From an uncultured Deefgea sp. (GTDB lineage: Bacteria > Pseudomonadota > Gammaproteobacteria > Burkholderiales > Chitinibacteraceae), in the NCBI RefSeq assembly GCF_947072475.1, contig NZ_CAMTIA010000004.1, positions 55,346-119,345 of the forward strand: 64,000 bases of DNA, written 5' to 3'. Of this stretch, positions 17,852 through 25,956 are shown piece by piece. The position numbers and the translations under genes were made by a program. Within the stretch, counting starts at the first letter, position 1, and each line of letters begins with the position of its first letter. The notes beneath the pieces are model-generated. The model was given only the letters and a program-made list of their open reading frames with translations, made no database searches and was not told where the DNA came from.

Positions 17852-19870
17852 CTAATCGTGACCAAAAGCGCGTTCGCGAAGTTGTTTGAGTTCATCACGT
17901 AATTGCGCCGCTTTTTCAAATTCCAGATTCTGTGCGGCTTTGAGCATATCTTTTTCTAAGCGTTTGAGCTCTTTTGCCAATTGCTTTTGATCCATTTCAG
18001 CCACAATACGGGTTTTTTTCTCTTCCAATCTGGCGGCGACCGCTTCTTCGGCGTTGTACACCCCGTCGATAATATCCTTAATGCGTTTGACTACGCCGCG
18101 CGGAGTGATGCCGTGTTCGAGGTTGTAGGCGATTTGTTTTTCACGGCGGCGCTGCGTTTCACCGATGGCTTTTTCCATCGAATTGGTGATTCGATCGCCG
18201 TATAAAATCGCTTTACCGTTTAGATTTCGCGCCGCGCGGCCGATGGTTTGAATCAAGCTGCGCTCACTACGCAAAAAGCCTTCTTTATCGGCATCCAAAA
18301 TCGCCACTAAAGAGACTTCGGGAATATCCAAACCTTCACGCAATAAGTTAATCCCAATCAGCACATCAAACACGCCAAGACGCAGATCACGCAGGATTTC
18401 AACGCGCTCCACGGTATCAATATCCGAGTGCAAATAACGCACTTTAACGCCATGCTCGGCCAAATATTCAGTCAGTTGTTCCGACATTTTTTTAGTCAGT
18501 GTGGTGACCAAAACCCGCTCGCCAATCGCAGTGCGCAGATTGATTTCCGATAGTAAATCGTCAACTTGGGTGCCCACCGGGCGCACTTCAATCAGCGGAT
18601 CGACTAGTCCAGTCGGCCGCACCAGTTGCTCGACCACTTGGCCTTGATGCTCGGCTTCATACGCCGCTGGCGTGGCGGAAACAAAAATCGTTTGCGGCAT
18701 TAAGCGCTCAAATTCTTCAAATTTAAGCGGGCGATTGTCGAGCGCCGATGGCATGCGAAAGCCGTAATCGACGAGGTTTTCTTTGCGCGAACGATCGCCC
18801 TTATACATCGCGCCGATTTGGCCGATCATCACATGGCTTTCGTCTAAAATCATCAAGCCATCTTTCGGCAGGTAGTCGAGCAAAGTCGGTGGTGCAGAGC
18901 CCGCCGGTTTGCCAGAAAAATGCCGTGAATAATTCTCGATGCCTTTGCAAAAACCCATTTCGCCGAGCATTTCTAAATCAAAACGCGTGCGTTGCTCAAG
19001 CCGCTGCGCTTCAACCAGTTTGTGTTCTTGGTAATAAAAAGCTAAGCGATCACGCAGTTCTTCTTTAATGGTTTCAATCGCTACCAGTACTTTTTCGCGT
19101 GGGGTAACGTAATGGCTGGATGGGAATACAGTGAAGCGCCCCATGCGTTGTTTGACGTGACCGGTAAGCGGGTCGAACAGGCTGATGCGCTCGATTTCAT
19201 CGTCGAACATCGAGATGCGTACCGCCAAATCGGCACTTTCAGCGGGGAAAATATCAATCACATCGCCGCGAACGCGAAAATGCCCACGGGCAAACTCGAT
19301 CTCATTACGGTCGTACTGCATGGTGGTGAGGCGTTTGATGATGTCGCGTTGACCGATTTTTTCGCCTTCAGACAAATGCAAAATCATCGCGTGATAATCG
19401 GATGGATCACCAATCCCGTAAATCGCCGATACGGTGGCAACGATAATACAATCGGGGCGCTCGAGCATCGCCTTGGTGGCCGATAGCCGCATTTGCTCAA
19501 TATGCTCGTTAATCGCGCTGTCTTTTTCGATAAACAGATCGCGGCTGGGCACATAGGCTTCGGGCTGATAGTAGTCGTAATACGAGACGAAATATTCAAC
19601 GGCGTTTTCGGGGAAAAACTCGCGCATTTCGGAATACAACTGTGCGGCGAGGGTTTTATTGGGCGCCATAATAATCGCTGGCCGCCCAGTACGCGCAATC
19701 ACGTTCGCCATGGTAAAGGTTTTACCTGAACCGGTTACGCCGAGTAAAGTTTGGTATTTGAGCCCATCGTCCAAGCCTTCGATCAGTTGCTCGATGGCTT
19801 TGGGTTGATCCCCTGCCGGCGGGAATGGCTGAAATAATTTATACGGCGAATTGGGGTATTCAACAAACAT
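17852..19870 (-). CDS. uvrB: Excinuclease ABC subunit B
   Basis: A 672-residue nucleotide-excision-repair helicase. Walker A is GVTGSGKT in [19 protein letters not shown]. The beta-hairpin region has [17 protein letters not shown], the DEAD-like motif is LDESHV, and the helicase motif VI is QTIGRAARN. The C-terminal UVR domain ([18 protein letters not shown]) binds UvrA and UvrC. It verifies damage after UvrA loading and recruits UvrC. I chose the ATG before [11 protein letters not shown]; a TTG seven codons upstream has no better ribosome-binding site. It stands alone; uvrA and uvrC are not in view. Confidence 0.97.
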   Translation of the reverse strand: MFVEYPNSPYKLFQPFPPAGDQPKAIEQLIEGLDDGLKYQTLLGVTGSGKTFTMANVIARTGRPAIIMAPNKTLAAQLYSEMREFFPENAVEYFVSYYDYYQPEAYVPSRDLFIEKDSAINEHIEQMRLSATKAMLERPDCIIVATVSAIYGIGDPSDYHAMILHLSEGEKIGQRDIIKRLTTMQYDRNEIEFARGHFRVRGDVIDIFPAESADLAVRISMFDDEIERISLFDPLTGHVKQRMGRFTVFPSSHYVTPREKVLVAIETIKEELRDRLAFYYQEHKLVEAQRLEQRTRFDLEMLGEMGFCKGIENYSRHFSGKPAGSAPPTLLDYLPKDGLMILDESHVMIGQIGAMYKGDRSRKENLVDYGFRMPSALDNRPLKFEEFERLMPQTIFVSATPAAYEAEHQGQVVEQLVRPTGLVDPLIEVRPVGTQVDDLLSEINLRTAIGERVLVTTLTKKMSEQLTEYLAEHGVKVRYLHSDIDTVERVEILRDLRLGVFDVLIGINLLREGLDIPEVSLVAILDADKEGFLRSERSLIQTIGRAARNLNGKAILYGDRITNSMEKAIGETQRRREKQIAYNLEHGITPRGVVKRIKDIIDGVYNAEEAVAARLEEKKTRIVAEMDQKQLAKELKRLEKDMLKAAQNLEFEKAAQLRDELKQLRERAFGHD

Positions 19871-19949
19871 GGCGAACCTGGTTTCGAGCAAGACGTCACA
19901 TTGTGGGCGGATGTGCTGCCGGACTCAAGCCTTGCGCACCGGAAGATGA

Positions 19950-20273
19950 TTATTGTTTCGCAATGCGCATCGTTTTGGGGTTGATTGAGCGGCTTAAGGT
20001 TTCGCTAACGTCGGCTTTGATTGCCACGCCGTCGCGGTACAGGATGAGCGGATCGAACATAGGGGGGGCAGTTGCGCGACATTATCCGGGCTGATTGTGT
20101 CGCGGCCGAGCGCTTTGGAAATCGGCCACGGCAATTCAGGGAAGACCACATAAACCAGTTCTGAGCAGACAATTCGTTGGCGCATCACTACGTCAAAGTT
20201 GAAATCATATTCTTTACCCACTTGTGCCAGCGCGGTCAGGATGGTGGTGTGTTGCTTATCGATATCGGGGGGG
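19950..20273 (-). pseudogene. YiiX/YebB-like cysteine hydrolase remnant, frameshifted
   Basis: GKEYDFNFD followed by RIVCSELVYVVF and ISPDNVA is the C-terminal half of the permuted NlpC/P60 (YiiX) family; the Cys in CSEL is the catalytic one. The frame then breaks at a run of seven G (20062-20068), beyond which MFDPLILYRDGVAIKA continues the family C-terminus in another frame, ending near 19950. The upstream edge coincides with a second run of seven G (20267-20273), before which no coding similarity is left. The N-terminal half and its catalytic His are missing. It is read as a decayed gene; slipping of the G tracts could be the cause of the frameshift. Confidence 0.7.
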
Positions 20274-20283
20274 CAATATTGAT

Positions 20284-20332
20284 GGGTATTTTCTGCTGGC
20301 TATTATTTGTTAATGCTTGTGGCTATATACCC
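20284..20332. repeat. 49-nt palindromic intergenic element (copy 2)
   Basis: It begins GGGTAT and ends ATACCC, with GGCT blocks at both inner arms (CTGGCT and GTGGCT). It lies upstream of the YiiX remnant and is followed by a 14-base palindrome, TAAATTGCAATTTA. Confidence 0.65.
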
Positions 20333-20570
20333 TAAGTAAATTGCAATTTAGGTTTGATGCTGTGCCACGATGCTGGGGCTTAAAAAACTGCGGCCGATGG
20401 TGTCTTTGCGTCTGTTTTAATTTTTACTACTTAAGTACATGGTTGTGCCGTAGCCATTTAGCCATCGTTACATAGCCAGTCCGCAAAAAAAATTTTTTGT
20501 TCAGAATCGATTCAGCTCACTACGCGCATTCTAGCTGGTATTAAAAGTGAATCGCGAAGTGAGGCTGGGC

Positions 20571-21137
20571 ATGCAAAAATCAATGTTAGTTATGTTTATC
20601 ATGGCGCTGTTGAGTGGCGCGGCGCAGGCGGATCGAGATTGGGATGATGATTCGCATAAACGTCATCAGCCCAAGTGGCAGCAACGAGATTTTGCCGTAA
20701 TTCGCTCGGTACAGCCGCGCTATGAGTCAATCGGCCAACCTCGGCAAGAATGTCGCTCTGAATGGGTGACGGAAACCGTTGCTCAGCCCACGAGCCCGAA
20801 TTATGGTGGCGCCATTATTGGCGGTGCAGCGGGTGGTGCCATTGGTACGCAAGTCGGCAAAGGTCGTGGCCGCAATGTGGCGATTGTGGCGGGGACTTTG
20901 ATTGGTGCGGTGATCGGTAATCATGTGGCAGATCCGTATCGCGGCACCGCGCCAACCAATACCGTGAATCGCGAAGTACAGCGTTGCCATCCGGTGAACG
21001 ATTATCGTCAGCAAGTGCGGGATTATCTGGTGGCGTATGAATACCGTTCGCAAATGTACACGACGACGATGCTGCGTTATCCAGGAGACGTGGGATCGCG
21101 TTTGCCGGTGCGGGTGTTGGTCGAATTGGACGATTAG
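20571..21137 (+). CDS. Glycine-zipper 2TM (17 kDa antigen-like) envelope protein
   Basis: A 188-residue exported protein. A signal peptide (MLVMFIMALLSGAAQA) is followed by an acidic/His-rich start and then the glycine-zipper segment GGAIIGGAAGGAIGTQVGKGRGRNVAIVAGTLIGAVIGN, as in Rick_17kDa_Anti and SlyB/Pcp proteins. A Cys on each side (RQECRSEW, QRCHP) may form a disulfide. There is no lipobox, so it is periplasmic or membrane-inserted rather than a lipoprotein. The ATG with GAGG at 6-nt spacing is preferred to a GTG eight codons earlier. Such proteins are linked to envelope integrity; the exact function is unknown. Confidence 0.85.
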   Translation: MQKSMLVMFIMALLSGAAQADRDWDDDSHKRHQPKWQQRDFAVIRSVQPRYESIGQPRQECRSEWVTETVAQPTSPNYGGAIIGGAAGGAIGTQVGKGRGRNVAIVAGTLIGAVIGNHVADPYRGTAPTNTVNREVQRCHPVNDYRQQVRDYLVAYEYRSQMYTTTMLRYPGDVGSRLPVRVLVELDD

Positions 21138-21225
21138 ATGCGATTGGATTAGGGTTTGTGATTATCCCCACGCTGCATCGCTGCGCTTGCAGGTACAATT
21201 GCTGTTGAGTAAAAAGGAAAAAGTC

Positions 21226-21465
21226 ATGAAAGCGCTATTCAAAGTCTTGTTGTGTACTGCATGTTTATTGGCGGGCTCGGCCTATGCCGCAGTGAGCCGC
21301 GATGATGCGTCGGCCTTGGCACAAAAGAAAACCAACGGTGGCCGCGTGATGTCGGTGGAAAAATTCGTCGAAGGCGATAAAAACCTTTGGCGGGTAAAAG
21401 TATTGACTGGTACTGGCGAAGTGCGCGCGGTGTTTGTGGATGAAGCAACGGGTAAAGTTTACTAA
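21226..21465 (+). CDS. Secreted PepSY-domain protein
   Basis: A 79-residue protein with a signal peptide (LFKVLLCTACLLAGSAYA) and a single PepSY-like unit: SRDDASALAQKK, GGRVMSVEKFVEGDKNLWRVKVLTGTGEVRAVFVDEATGKVY. Such small PepSY proteins usually sit beside a two-component system, as here, and may modulate the sensor's periplasmic domain or bind its ligand; that role is inferred. The ATG follows AAAAAGGAAAAAG. It is separated from the response-regulator gene by a 133-base gap that carries a dRS3-like repeat. Confidence 0.85.
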   Translation: MKALFKVLLCTACLLAGSAYAAVSRDDASALAQKKTNGGRVMSVEKFVEGDKNLWRVKVLTGTGEVRAVFVDEATGKVY

Positions 21466-21543
21466 TGCCAAAGTTGACCAAGGATGTACTGATTGATTGG
21501 TCATCCCTGAGTGATTTTATCGGCGATCCGGCAGAATTACTCG

Positions 21544-21563
21544 ATTCTCGCCTGCGCGGGAAT
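21544..21563. repeat. dRS3-like 20-bp repeat
   Basis: It matches the Neisseria dRS3 pattern ATTCCC-N8-GGGAAT with one mismatch (ATTCTC on the left), and the middle CGCCTGCGC is also the common Neisseria form. In meningococci such repeats are dispersed and serve as integration sites for filamentous phage. It lies between the PepSY gene and the response-regulator gene. Confidence 0.6.
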
Positions 21564-21598
21564 GACGATTCAGCAATACATCAGTGCAGCGCTAAGCC

Positions 21599-22276
21599 AT
21601 GCGCATACTCCTGATCGAAGATGAAACCGCGCTGCGCGAGTCACTGGCGGCTAGCTTAACGGCACAAGGTTATCGCGTGGATACCTCGGCCGACGGCGAG
21701 GAGGGGCTGTTTCAAGCTTGCGAATATCCGTTTGACTTGCTGATTGTCGATTTGGGCCTGCCCAAGTTGAACGGCATTCAATTGATTGAGCGCGTGCGCG
21801 CCGCTGGGCATACGATGCCGATTCTGATTTTGACCGCGCGTACCCATTGGCAAGAAAAAGTCACCGGTCTTGAGGCGGGCGCCGATGATTATCTGACCAA
21901 ACCGTTCGAATATCCAGAACTGGCGGCACGCGTGATGGCCTTGCTGCGCCGCGCGCTGAATGCTTTGCCCAGTGGCCTTGATTTTGGGGTGTTGCAAATT
22001 GATTTTGCGCGTCAACAAGTGCGCAATCCTAATGGGGTGATTGATTTGACGGCATTTGAATATCGCCTATTGGAACACCTGATTTACCAGCGTCCGAATG
22101 TGGTGAGTAAATTGGCGCTGGCCGATTATCTATATCCGCACGAAGCCGACCGCGATAGTAATGTGATCGAAGTATTGCTCAGCCGGCTGCGCCGCAAGCT
22201 CGATCAAGATAGCGCGGTGCCGAGTATCGAAACGGTGCGTGGACGCGGTTATCGCTTTGCTTTGGAAGTCATGTGA
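21599..22276 (+). CDS. OmpR-family response regulator (QseB/PmrA/PhoP-like)
   Basis: A 225-residue regulator. The receiver domain (1-115) has the acidic pocket IEDE, phospho-acceptor Asp51 in LLIVDLGLPK, Thr in ILTAR and Lys in YLTKPFEY. A winged-helix OmpR DNA-binding domain (about 125-222) ends IETVRGRGYRFALE. The gene overlaps the kinase gene by 4 bases (ATGTGA), so the two are coupled. With the upstream PepSY gene it resembles the PhoPQ-like modules that sense cations or antimicrobial peptides in other proteobacteria; the signal here is not known. Confidence 0.93.
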   Translation: MRILLIEDETALRESLAASLTAQGYRVDTSADGEEGLFQACEYPFDLLIVDLGLPKLNGIQLIERVRAAGHTMPILILTARTHWQEKVTGLEAGADDYLTKPFEYPELAARVMALLRRALNALPSGLDFGVLQIDFARQQVRNPNGVIDLTAFEYRLLEHLIYQRPNVVSKLALADYLYPHEADRDSNVIEVLLSRLRRKLDQDSAVPSIETVRGRGYRFALEVM

Positions 22277-23610
22277 TTCAGCTAAAAAATTTATCGATTC
22301 GAAATCGACTACATCTAGGCGCCAGCATTGTTTTGCTGGCGTTTTTCTGTGTGACCGGCTGGGCGGTGCAAGGCATTTACAGCCAACATCTGCGCGACAG
22401 TCATTTTGCGCGGTTGCAAAGCGCGGTGTATTTGCTGATCGCGATGACCGAGTTAAATCCGCAAGGCCAGCTTGAATTGCCCAAGCAATTGGCTGAACCG
22501 CTGTTTTCGATTCCTAATTCTGGCTTGTATGCGTTTATTGAAAATCCAGCTCAAACCGAGCAATGGGTTTCGCCATCTGCAGCGCAATTCAAAAATTTAG
22601 CGCCTTTGTCGCTGGCAACTGGCGTCTGGCAGCAAAACGCGCTGCGCTTAGATCAGCGTGATTTCTTGCAAATCGCCTATCAAGTCCGCTGGCTCACGGG
22701 GCAAACTGCGCCAACGATTCGCTTTCGTGTTCTGGAAGATCAGCAGTATTTTCAAAAGCAACTTGAGCAATTTCAGCACGCACTCTGGGGTGGCTTAGCA
22801 GCGGCCGCGATGTGTTTATTACTAGCGCAAATACTGATTTTACGCTGGGGCTTGGCGCCGCTGCGCCGTTTAGACAGCGAACTGGCCGCCATTGAAGGTG
22901 GCGAACAAACCGAGGTTACAGGCGAGTATCCACGAGAGCTGGCGCCATTAGCGGGGCGGCTCAATCGCTTGGTCGAGCAAGAGCGTGCACGGCAGCAGCG
23001 TTATCGCGAAGCTTTGGCGGATTTGGCGCACAGCTTAAAAACGCCGCTGGCGATTTTGCGAGCAGAAGCCATTTTGCGTTCAGAGCCCGACGATTACGCA
23101 CAACGCGTCAACGAGCAAGTGACGCGAATGGATCATATTGTGCAGCATCAGCTCAATCGCGCCGCGCTGCGCGGCTCAGTTGAATTGGCGGCGGCGATAG
23201 CGCTCAGACCGATTGCCGAACGCGTACTGGCGGCGATGCAGAAAGTCTACGCTGGGCGCGGTTTAACTTTTACGCTGGATTGCGCGGCGGATGTAGCTTG
23301 GCCGCTAGATGAAGGTGATGCGTTTGAAGTGCTGGGTAATGTGCTGGATAACGCCGGTAAATTTGCCACGCAAAATATTCAGATTGCCATCAGTACAACA
23401 CCGCAGCATTTACGTATTGTCATCTGCGACGATGGCCCGGGTTTTGCTGATCCCGCGCGCGCGCAGCAACGCGGCGTGCGCCTTGATGAGCAAGTGGCTG
23501 GGCAAGGGATTGGCCTTGCGGTTGTTGCCGATATTGTCGGTGCTTACGGTGGCAAAGTCGAAATTGCTCGCAGCCCCAGTGGCGGCGCGGCAGTGTTGAT
23601 TCAGTTCTAA
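22273..23610 (+). CDS. PhoQ-like sensor histidine kinase
   Basis: A 445-residue kinase. Membrane helix one (HLGASIVLLAFFCVTGWAVQG) is followed by a periplasmic domain of about 130 residues resembling the PhoQ sensor in its LYAFIENP start. Helix two (about residues 173-195) leads to HAMP, then HisKA with His253 in LADLAHSLKTPLAILR. The HATPase_c domain carries NVLDNAGKFA, DDGPGF and GQGIGLAVV. It starts with GTG inside the regulator's stop (ATGTGA) and is its cognate partner. It ends at the palindromic element that separates it from jetA. Confidence 0.92.
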   Translation: MIQLKNLSIRNRLHLGASIVLLAFFCVTGWAVQGIYSQHLRDSHFARLQSAVYLLIAMTELNPQGQLELPKQLAEPLFSIPNSGLYAFIENPAQTEQWVSPSAAQFKNLAPLSLATGVWQQNALRLDQRDFLQIAYQVRWLTGQTAPTIRFRVLEDQQYFQKQLEQFQHALWGGLAAAAMCLLLAQILILRWGLAPLRRLDSELAAIEGGEQTEVTGEYPRELAPLAGRLNRLVEQERARQQRYREALADLAHSLKTPLAILRAEAILRSEPDDYAQRVNEQVTRMDHIVQHQLNRAALRGSVELAAAIALRPIAERVLAAMQKVYAGRGLTFTLDCAADVAWPLDEGDAFEVLGNVLDNAGKFATQNIQIAISTTPQHLRIVICDDGPGFADPARAQQRGVRLDEQVAGQGIGLAVVADIVGAYGGKVEIARSPSGGAAVLIQF

Positions 23611-23611
23611 T

Positions 23612-23660
23612 GGGTATCTGCTGCTAGCCTTTTTTAAATCATGCTAGCAGCGGTATACTG
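23612..23660. repeat. 49-nt palindromic intergenic element (copy 3)
   Basis: It begins GGGTAT one base after the kinase stop codon. The arms CTGCTAGC/GCTAGCAG form a good stem around a T-rich middle, and the outer ends are GGGTAT and GTATAC. It may act as a terminator-like structure between the kinase gene and jetA. Confidence 0.65.
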
Positions 23661-23691
23661 CCAGTAACTTGATGCCATTGAGATTGCTGCG

Positions 23692-25140
23692 ATGATGAAA
23701 CTTGATCATGCCACCTTGGATGCGTTGCGCCGCTCTCATCCAGCGTGGCGTTTATTGGTGGCGAGTAATGCGCCGCTGATTGCCAGTTTTTTGCAGCGGG
23801 TGTTTGTGACTCCGAATGTGCGAGTGATTGCACAGGCGGATTTACTCGAAATGTTGGCTGACGAGTTGTATGCGCTGCGCGATCGCTTTGGCGCGGATGT
23901 ATACCCCAAATTACCGCAAGCCTACCTCAATGATTGGGCCGCTAACGATGCCGCTTGGCTGCGTAAATTTTATCCCACAGGCTCGGACGAGCCGCATTTT
24001 GATCTGACTCCCGCCACCGAAAAAGCCATTGCTTGGCTGGCCAGCCTGGGGGAACGTAGTTTTGTCGGTACTGAATCACGGCTGCTGACCTTGTTTGATT
24101 TGTTAAAACAAATTTGTACCGGGGCTGAGACCGATCCACAAACGCGCTTGGCCGAGCTCTATAAGCAGCGCGCTGCGCTCGATAGTGAAATTGTGCGGAT
24201 TCAGGGTGGGCATATTCCATTACTGGACGACACCGCCATTCGTGATCGTTTTCAACAGTTTTCTGGTTTGGCGCGTGAATTGCTAGCCGATTTTCGCGAA
24301 GTAGAACATAACTTTCGTGGCTTGGATCGTCGGGTGCGTGAGCGCATTGCGCTGTGGGATGGCAGCAAGGGCGCACTACTGGATGAAATCATGGGCGAGC
24401 GTGATTTGATTGCTGACTCGGATCAAGGCAAAAGTTTTCGGGCATTTTGGGATTTGATGATGTCGCAATCGCGGCAAGACGAGCTGACTAAAATGCTCGA
24501 TATCGTTTTGCAGCTCCCACCGGTGAGTGCACTCAAGCCCGATATTCGCACTCGACGTGTGCATTATGATTGGCTGGAAGCAGGGGAGCACACACAGCGC
24601 ACTGTCGCGCTATTGTCGCAGCAATTGCGGCGTTTTCTGGATGATCAGGCGTATTTGGAAAATCGCCGAATTATGGAAATTTTACAAGGGATCGAGCGCC
24701 ATGCACTCGGTGTGCGTGACTGCGCGCCGGTCGGGGAATTTACCAGCGTGGCACAGTCTGCGGCGGCGATTGATTTGACGATGGAGCGTGCGCTGTACAC
24801 GCCAAAAATCAAAACGGTACTCAGTTCGGCCGAATTAGAGCTGGGCGATGCAGGGATGGATGATACATCGGCGCTATTTGGACAATTTGTGGTCGACAAA
24901 GCGCGATTGACCCGCAATGTGCGGCATGCGCTGCAATCGGTTAGCCAGATTACACTGAGCAACTTACTCAGTAGCTACCCTTTAGAGCAGGGTTTGGCCG
25001 AGTTGATCGGCTATTTGCAGCTGGCGGGGGAACAGCCTAAAACCATCGTCGATGATACGATCAATGACACGCTGATTTGGGCTACGCCCGATGGTCTCCA
25101 CAAACAAGCTAAGTTGCCGCGCGTGATTTTTGTTCGCTAG
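23692..25140 (+). CDS. jetA: Wadjet type I subunit JetA (DUF3375, kleisin-like)
   Basis: A 482-residue DUF3375 protein. The start LDHATLDALRRSHPAWRLLVASNAPLIASFL is the family's N-terminal signature (LRRxHPAWRLLxAxxAPLI). The central region includes RFQQFSGLARELLADFREVEHNFR, the segment that joins SMC-like JetC in kleisin fashion. The family C-terminus near LPRVIF is kept, so the gene looks complete. In Wadjet, JetA, JetB and JetC form an SMC motor that extrudes loops on small circular DNA, and JetD then cuts it, which excludes plasmids. It starts about 80 bases after the kinase gene. Unusually, ~180 bases separate it from jetB. There are two tandem ATG codons at the start; either may be used. 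Confidence 0.93.
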   Translation: MMKLDHATLDALRRSHPAWRLLVASNAPLIASFLQRVFVTPNVRVIAQADLLEMLADELYALRDRFGADVYPKLPQAYLNDWAANDAAWLRKFYPTGSDEPHFDLTPATEKAIAWLASLGERSFVGTESRLLTLFDLLKQICTGAETDPQTRLAELYKQRAALDSEIVRIQGGHIPLLDDTAIRDRFQQFSGLARELLADFREVEHNFRGLDRRVRERIALWDGSKGALLDEIMGERDLIADSDQGKSFRAFWDLMMSQSRQDELTKMLDIVLQLPPVSALKPDIRTRRVHYDWLEAGEHTQRTVALLSQQLRRFLDDQAYLENRRIMEILQGIERHALGVRDCAPVGEFTSVAQSAAAIDLTMERALYTPKIKTVLSSAELELGDAGMDDTSALFGQFVVDKARLTRNVRHALQSVSQITLSNLLSSYPLEQGLAELIGYLQLAGEQPKTIVDDTINDTLIWATPDGLHKQAKLPRVIFVR

Positions 25141-25244
25141 GGCTAAAGCAAAAGCTTTGGTTTAAGGCCATCTAGTCTTGCCTCTTTGTTGTACTAATGT
25201 ACGGCTTGGACGCCTTGCCATAAAAATGTGCACCAGTACTTAAT

Positions 25245-25293
25245 TGGTATTTACTTGTAGCCATTATTTATAAATAGCTGCACTGATATACCC
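25245..25293. repeat. 49-nt palindromic intergenic element (copy 4), inside the Wadjet operon
   Basis: TGGTAT at the left and ATACCC at the right bound imperfect arms (TTGTAGC and GCTGCA). The preceding ~100 bases (25141-25244) contain short blocks, TAGTCTTGC and GACGCCTT...CCAGTACT, that recur beside copies 5 and 8. The unit may therefore be larger than the palindrome. Confidence 0.65.
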
Positions 25294-25323
25294 ACGAATT
25301 AGCCTCGGCAGATGAGAGAATTT

Positions 25324-25956
25324 ATGTTAGAAACAACAGCACAAGCCGTCACCCAACCACGCGATAATGCCTTGTCGGTGGTGTTAATCGGGCTGTTAAA
25401 AGGCGTGGTATACCAAGAAAATGACGCGGCGCTGTGGGCGTCTTTGCTGGATTTACGCGCGAGCGTGCGAGATTACATGGCCGTGCTGGGCTTGTCGCTG
25501 GTGCTAGATGAAGCCGAAGGTTACGCATTTTTGCGCGCACACGCGGGGAGCGAGGATGAGACTAGCCATGCTTTGCCACGCTTGGTGGCCCGCCGACCTT
25601 TATCGTTTCCGGTGAGTTTGCTGTTGGCATTGTTGCGTAAAAAAATGCTGGAATTTGATGCGCTAGGTGGTGATACGCGCTTGGTGTTATCGCGCGATGA
25701 GATCGTGGAGTTGATCCGTGTATTTTTGCCCGCAGGTAGTCACGACACGCGTTTGATTGACCAAGTGGAGTCGCATTTGAAACGCGTGATCGAGCTGGGA
25801 TTTGTTCGGGTTTTAAAGGGCGACACGCCAATGTATGAAGTGCGGCGGATCTTAAAAGCGTTTATCGACGCGCAGTGGCTGACCGAGTTTGCCGAAAAGC
25901 TAGCTGCGTATCGCGAGCATGTACAGCTTGGCGTCGGAGACAATACCGATGAGTGA
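25324..25956 (+). CDS. jetB: Wadjet type I subunit JetB (DUF4194, KITE-like)
   Basis: A 210-residue DUF4194 protein with tandem winged helices: [15 protein letters not shown] and the characteristic [20 protein letters not shown] stretch, then [21 protein letters not shown] and a helical C-terminus. KITE dimers bridge the kleisin JetA and the JetC heads, as MksE does for the MukB-like complex. I chose the second ATG (LETTAQ), which has GAGAG at about 5-nt spacing; an ATG four codons earlier lacks a ribosome-binding site. Its stop overlaps the jetC start by 8 bases, so the last three genes form a tight unit. Confidence 0.9.
   Translation: MLETTAQAVTQPRDNALSVVLIGLLKGVVYQENDAALWASLLDLRASVRDYMAVLGLSLVLDEAEGYAFLRAHAGSEDETSHALPRLVARRPLSFPVSLLLALLRKKMLEFDALGGDTRLVLSRDEIVELIRVFLPAGSHDTRLIDQVESHLKRVIELGFVRVLKGDTPMYEVRRILKAFIDAQWLTEFAEKLAAYREHVQLGVGDNTDE

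Noticed and set aside
20336..20349. 14-base palindrome TAAATTGCAATTTA considered as a regulator operator
   Set aside because: No downstream gene on either strand that it would plausibly control, and AT-rich palindromes are common.
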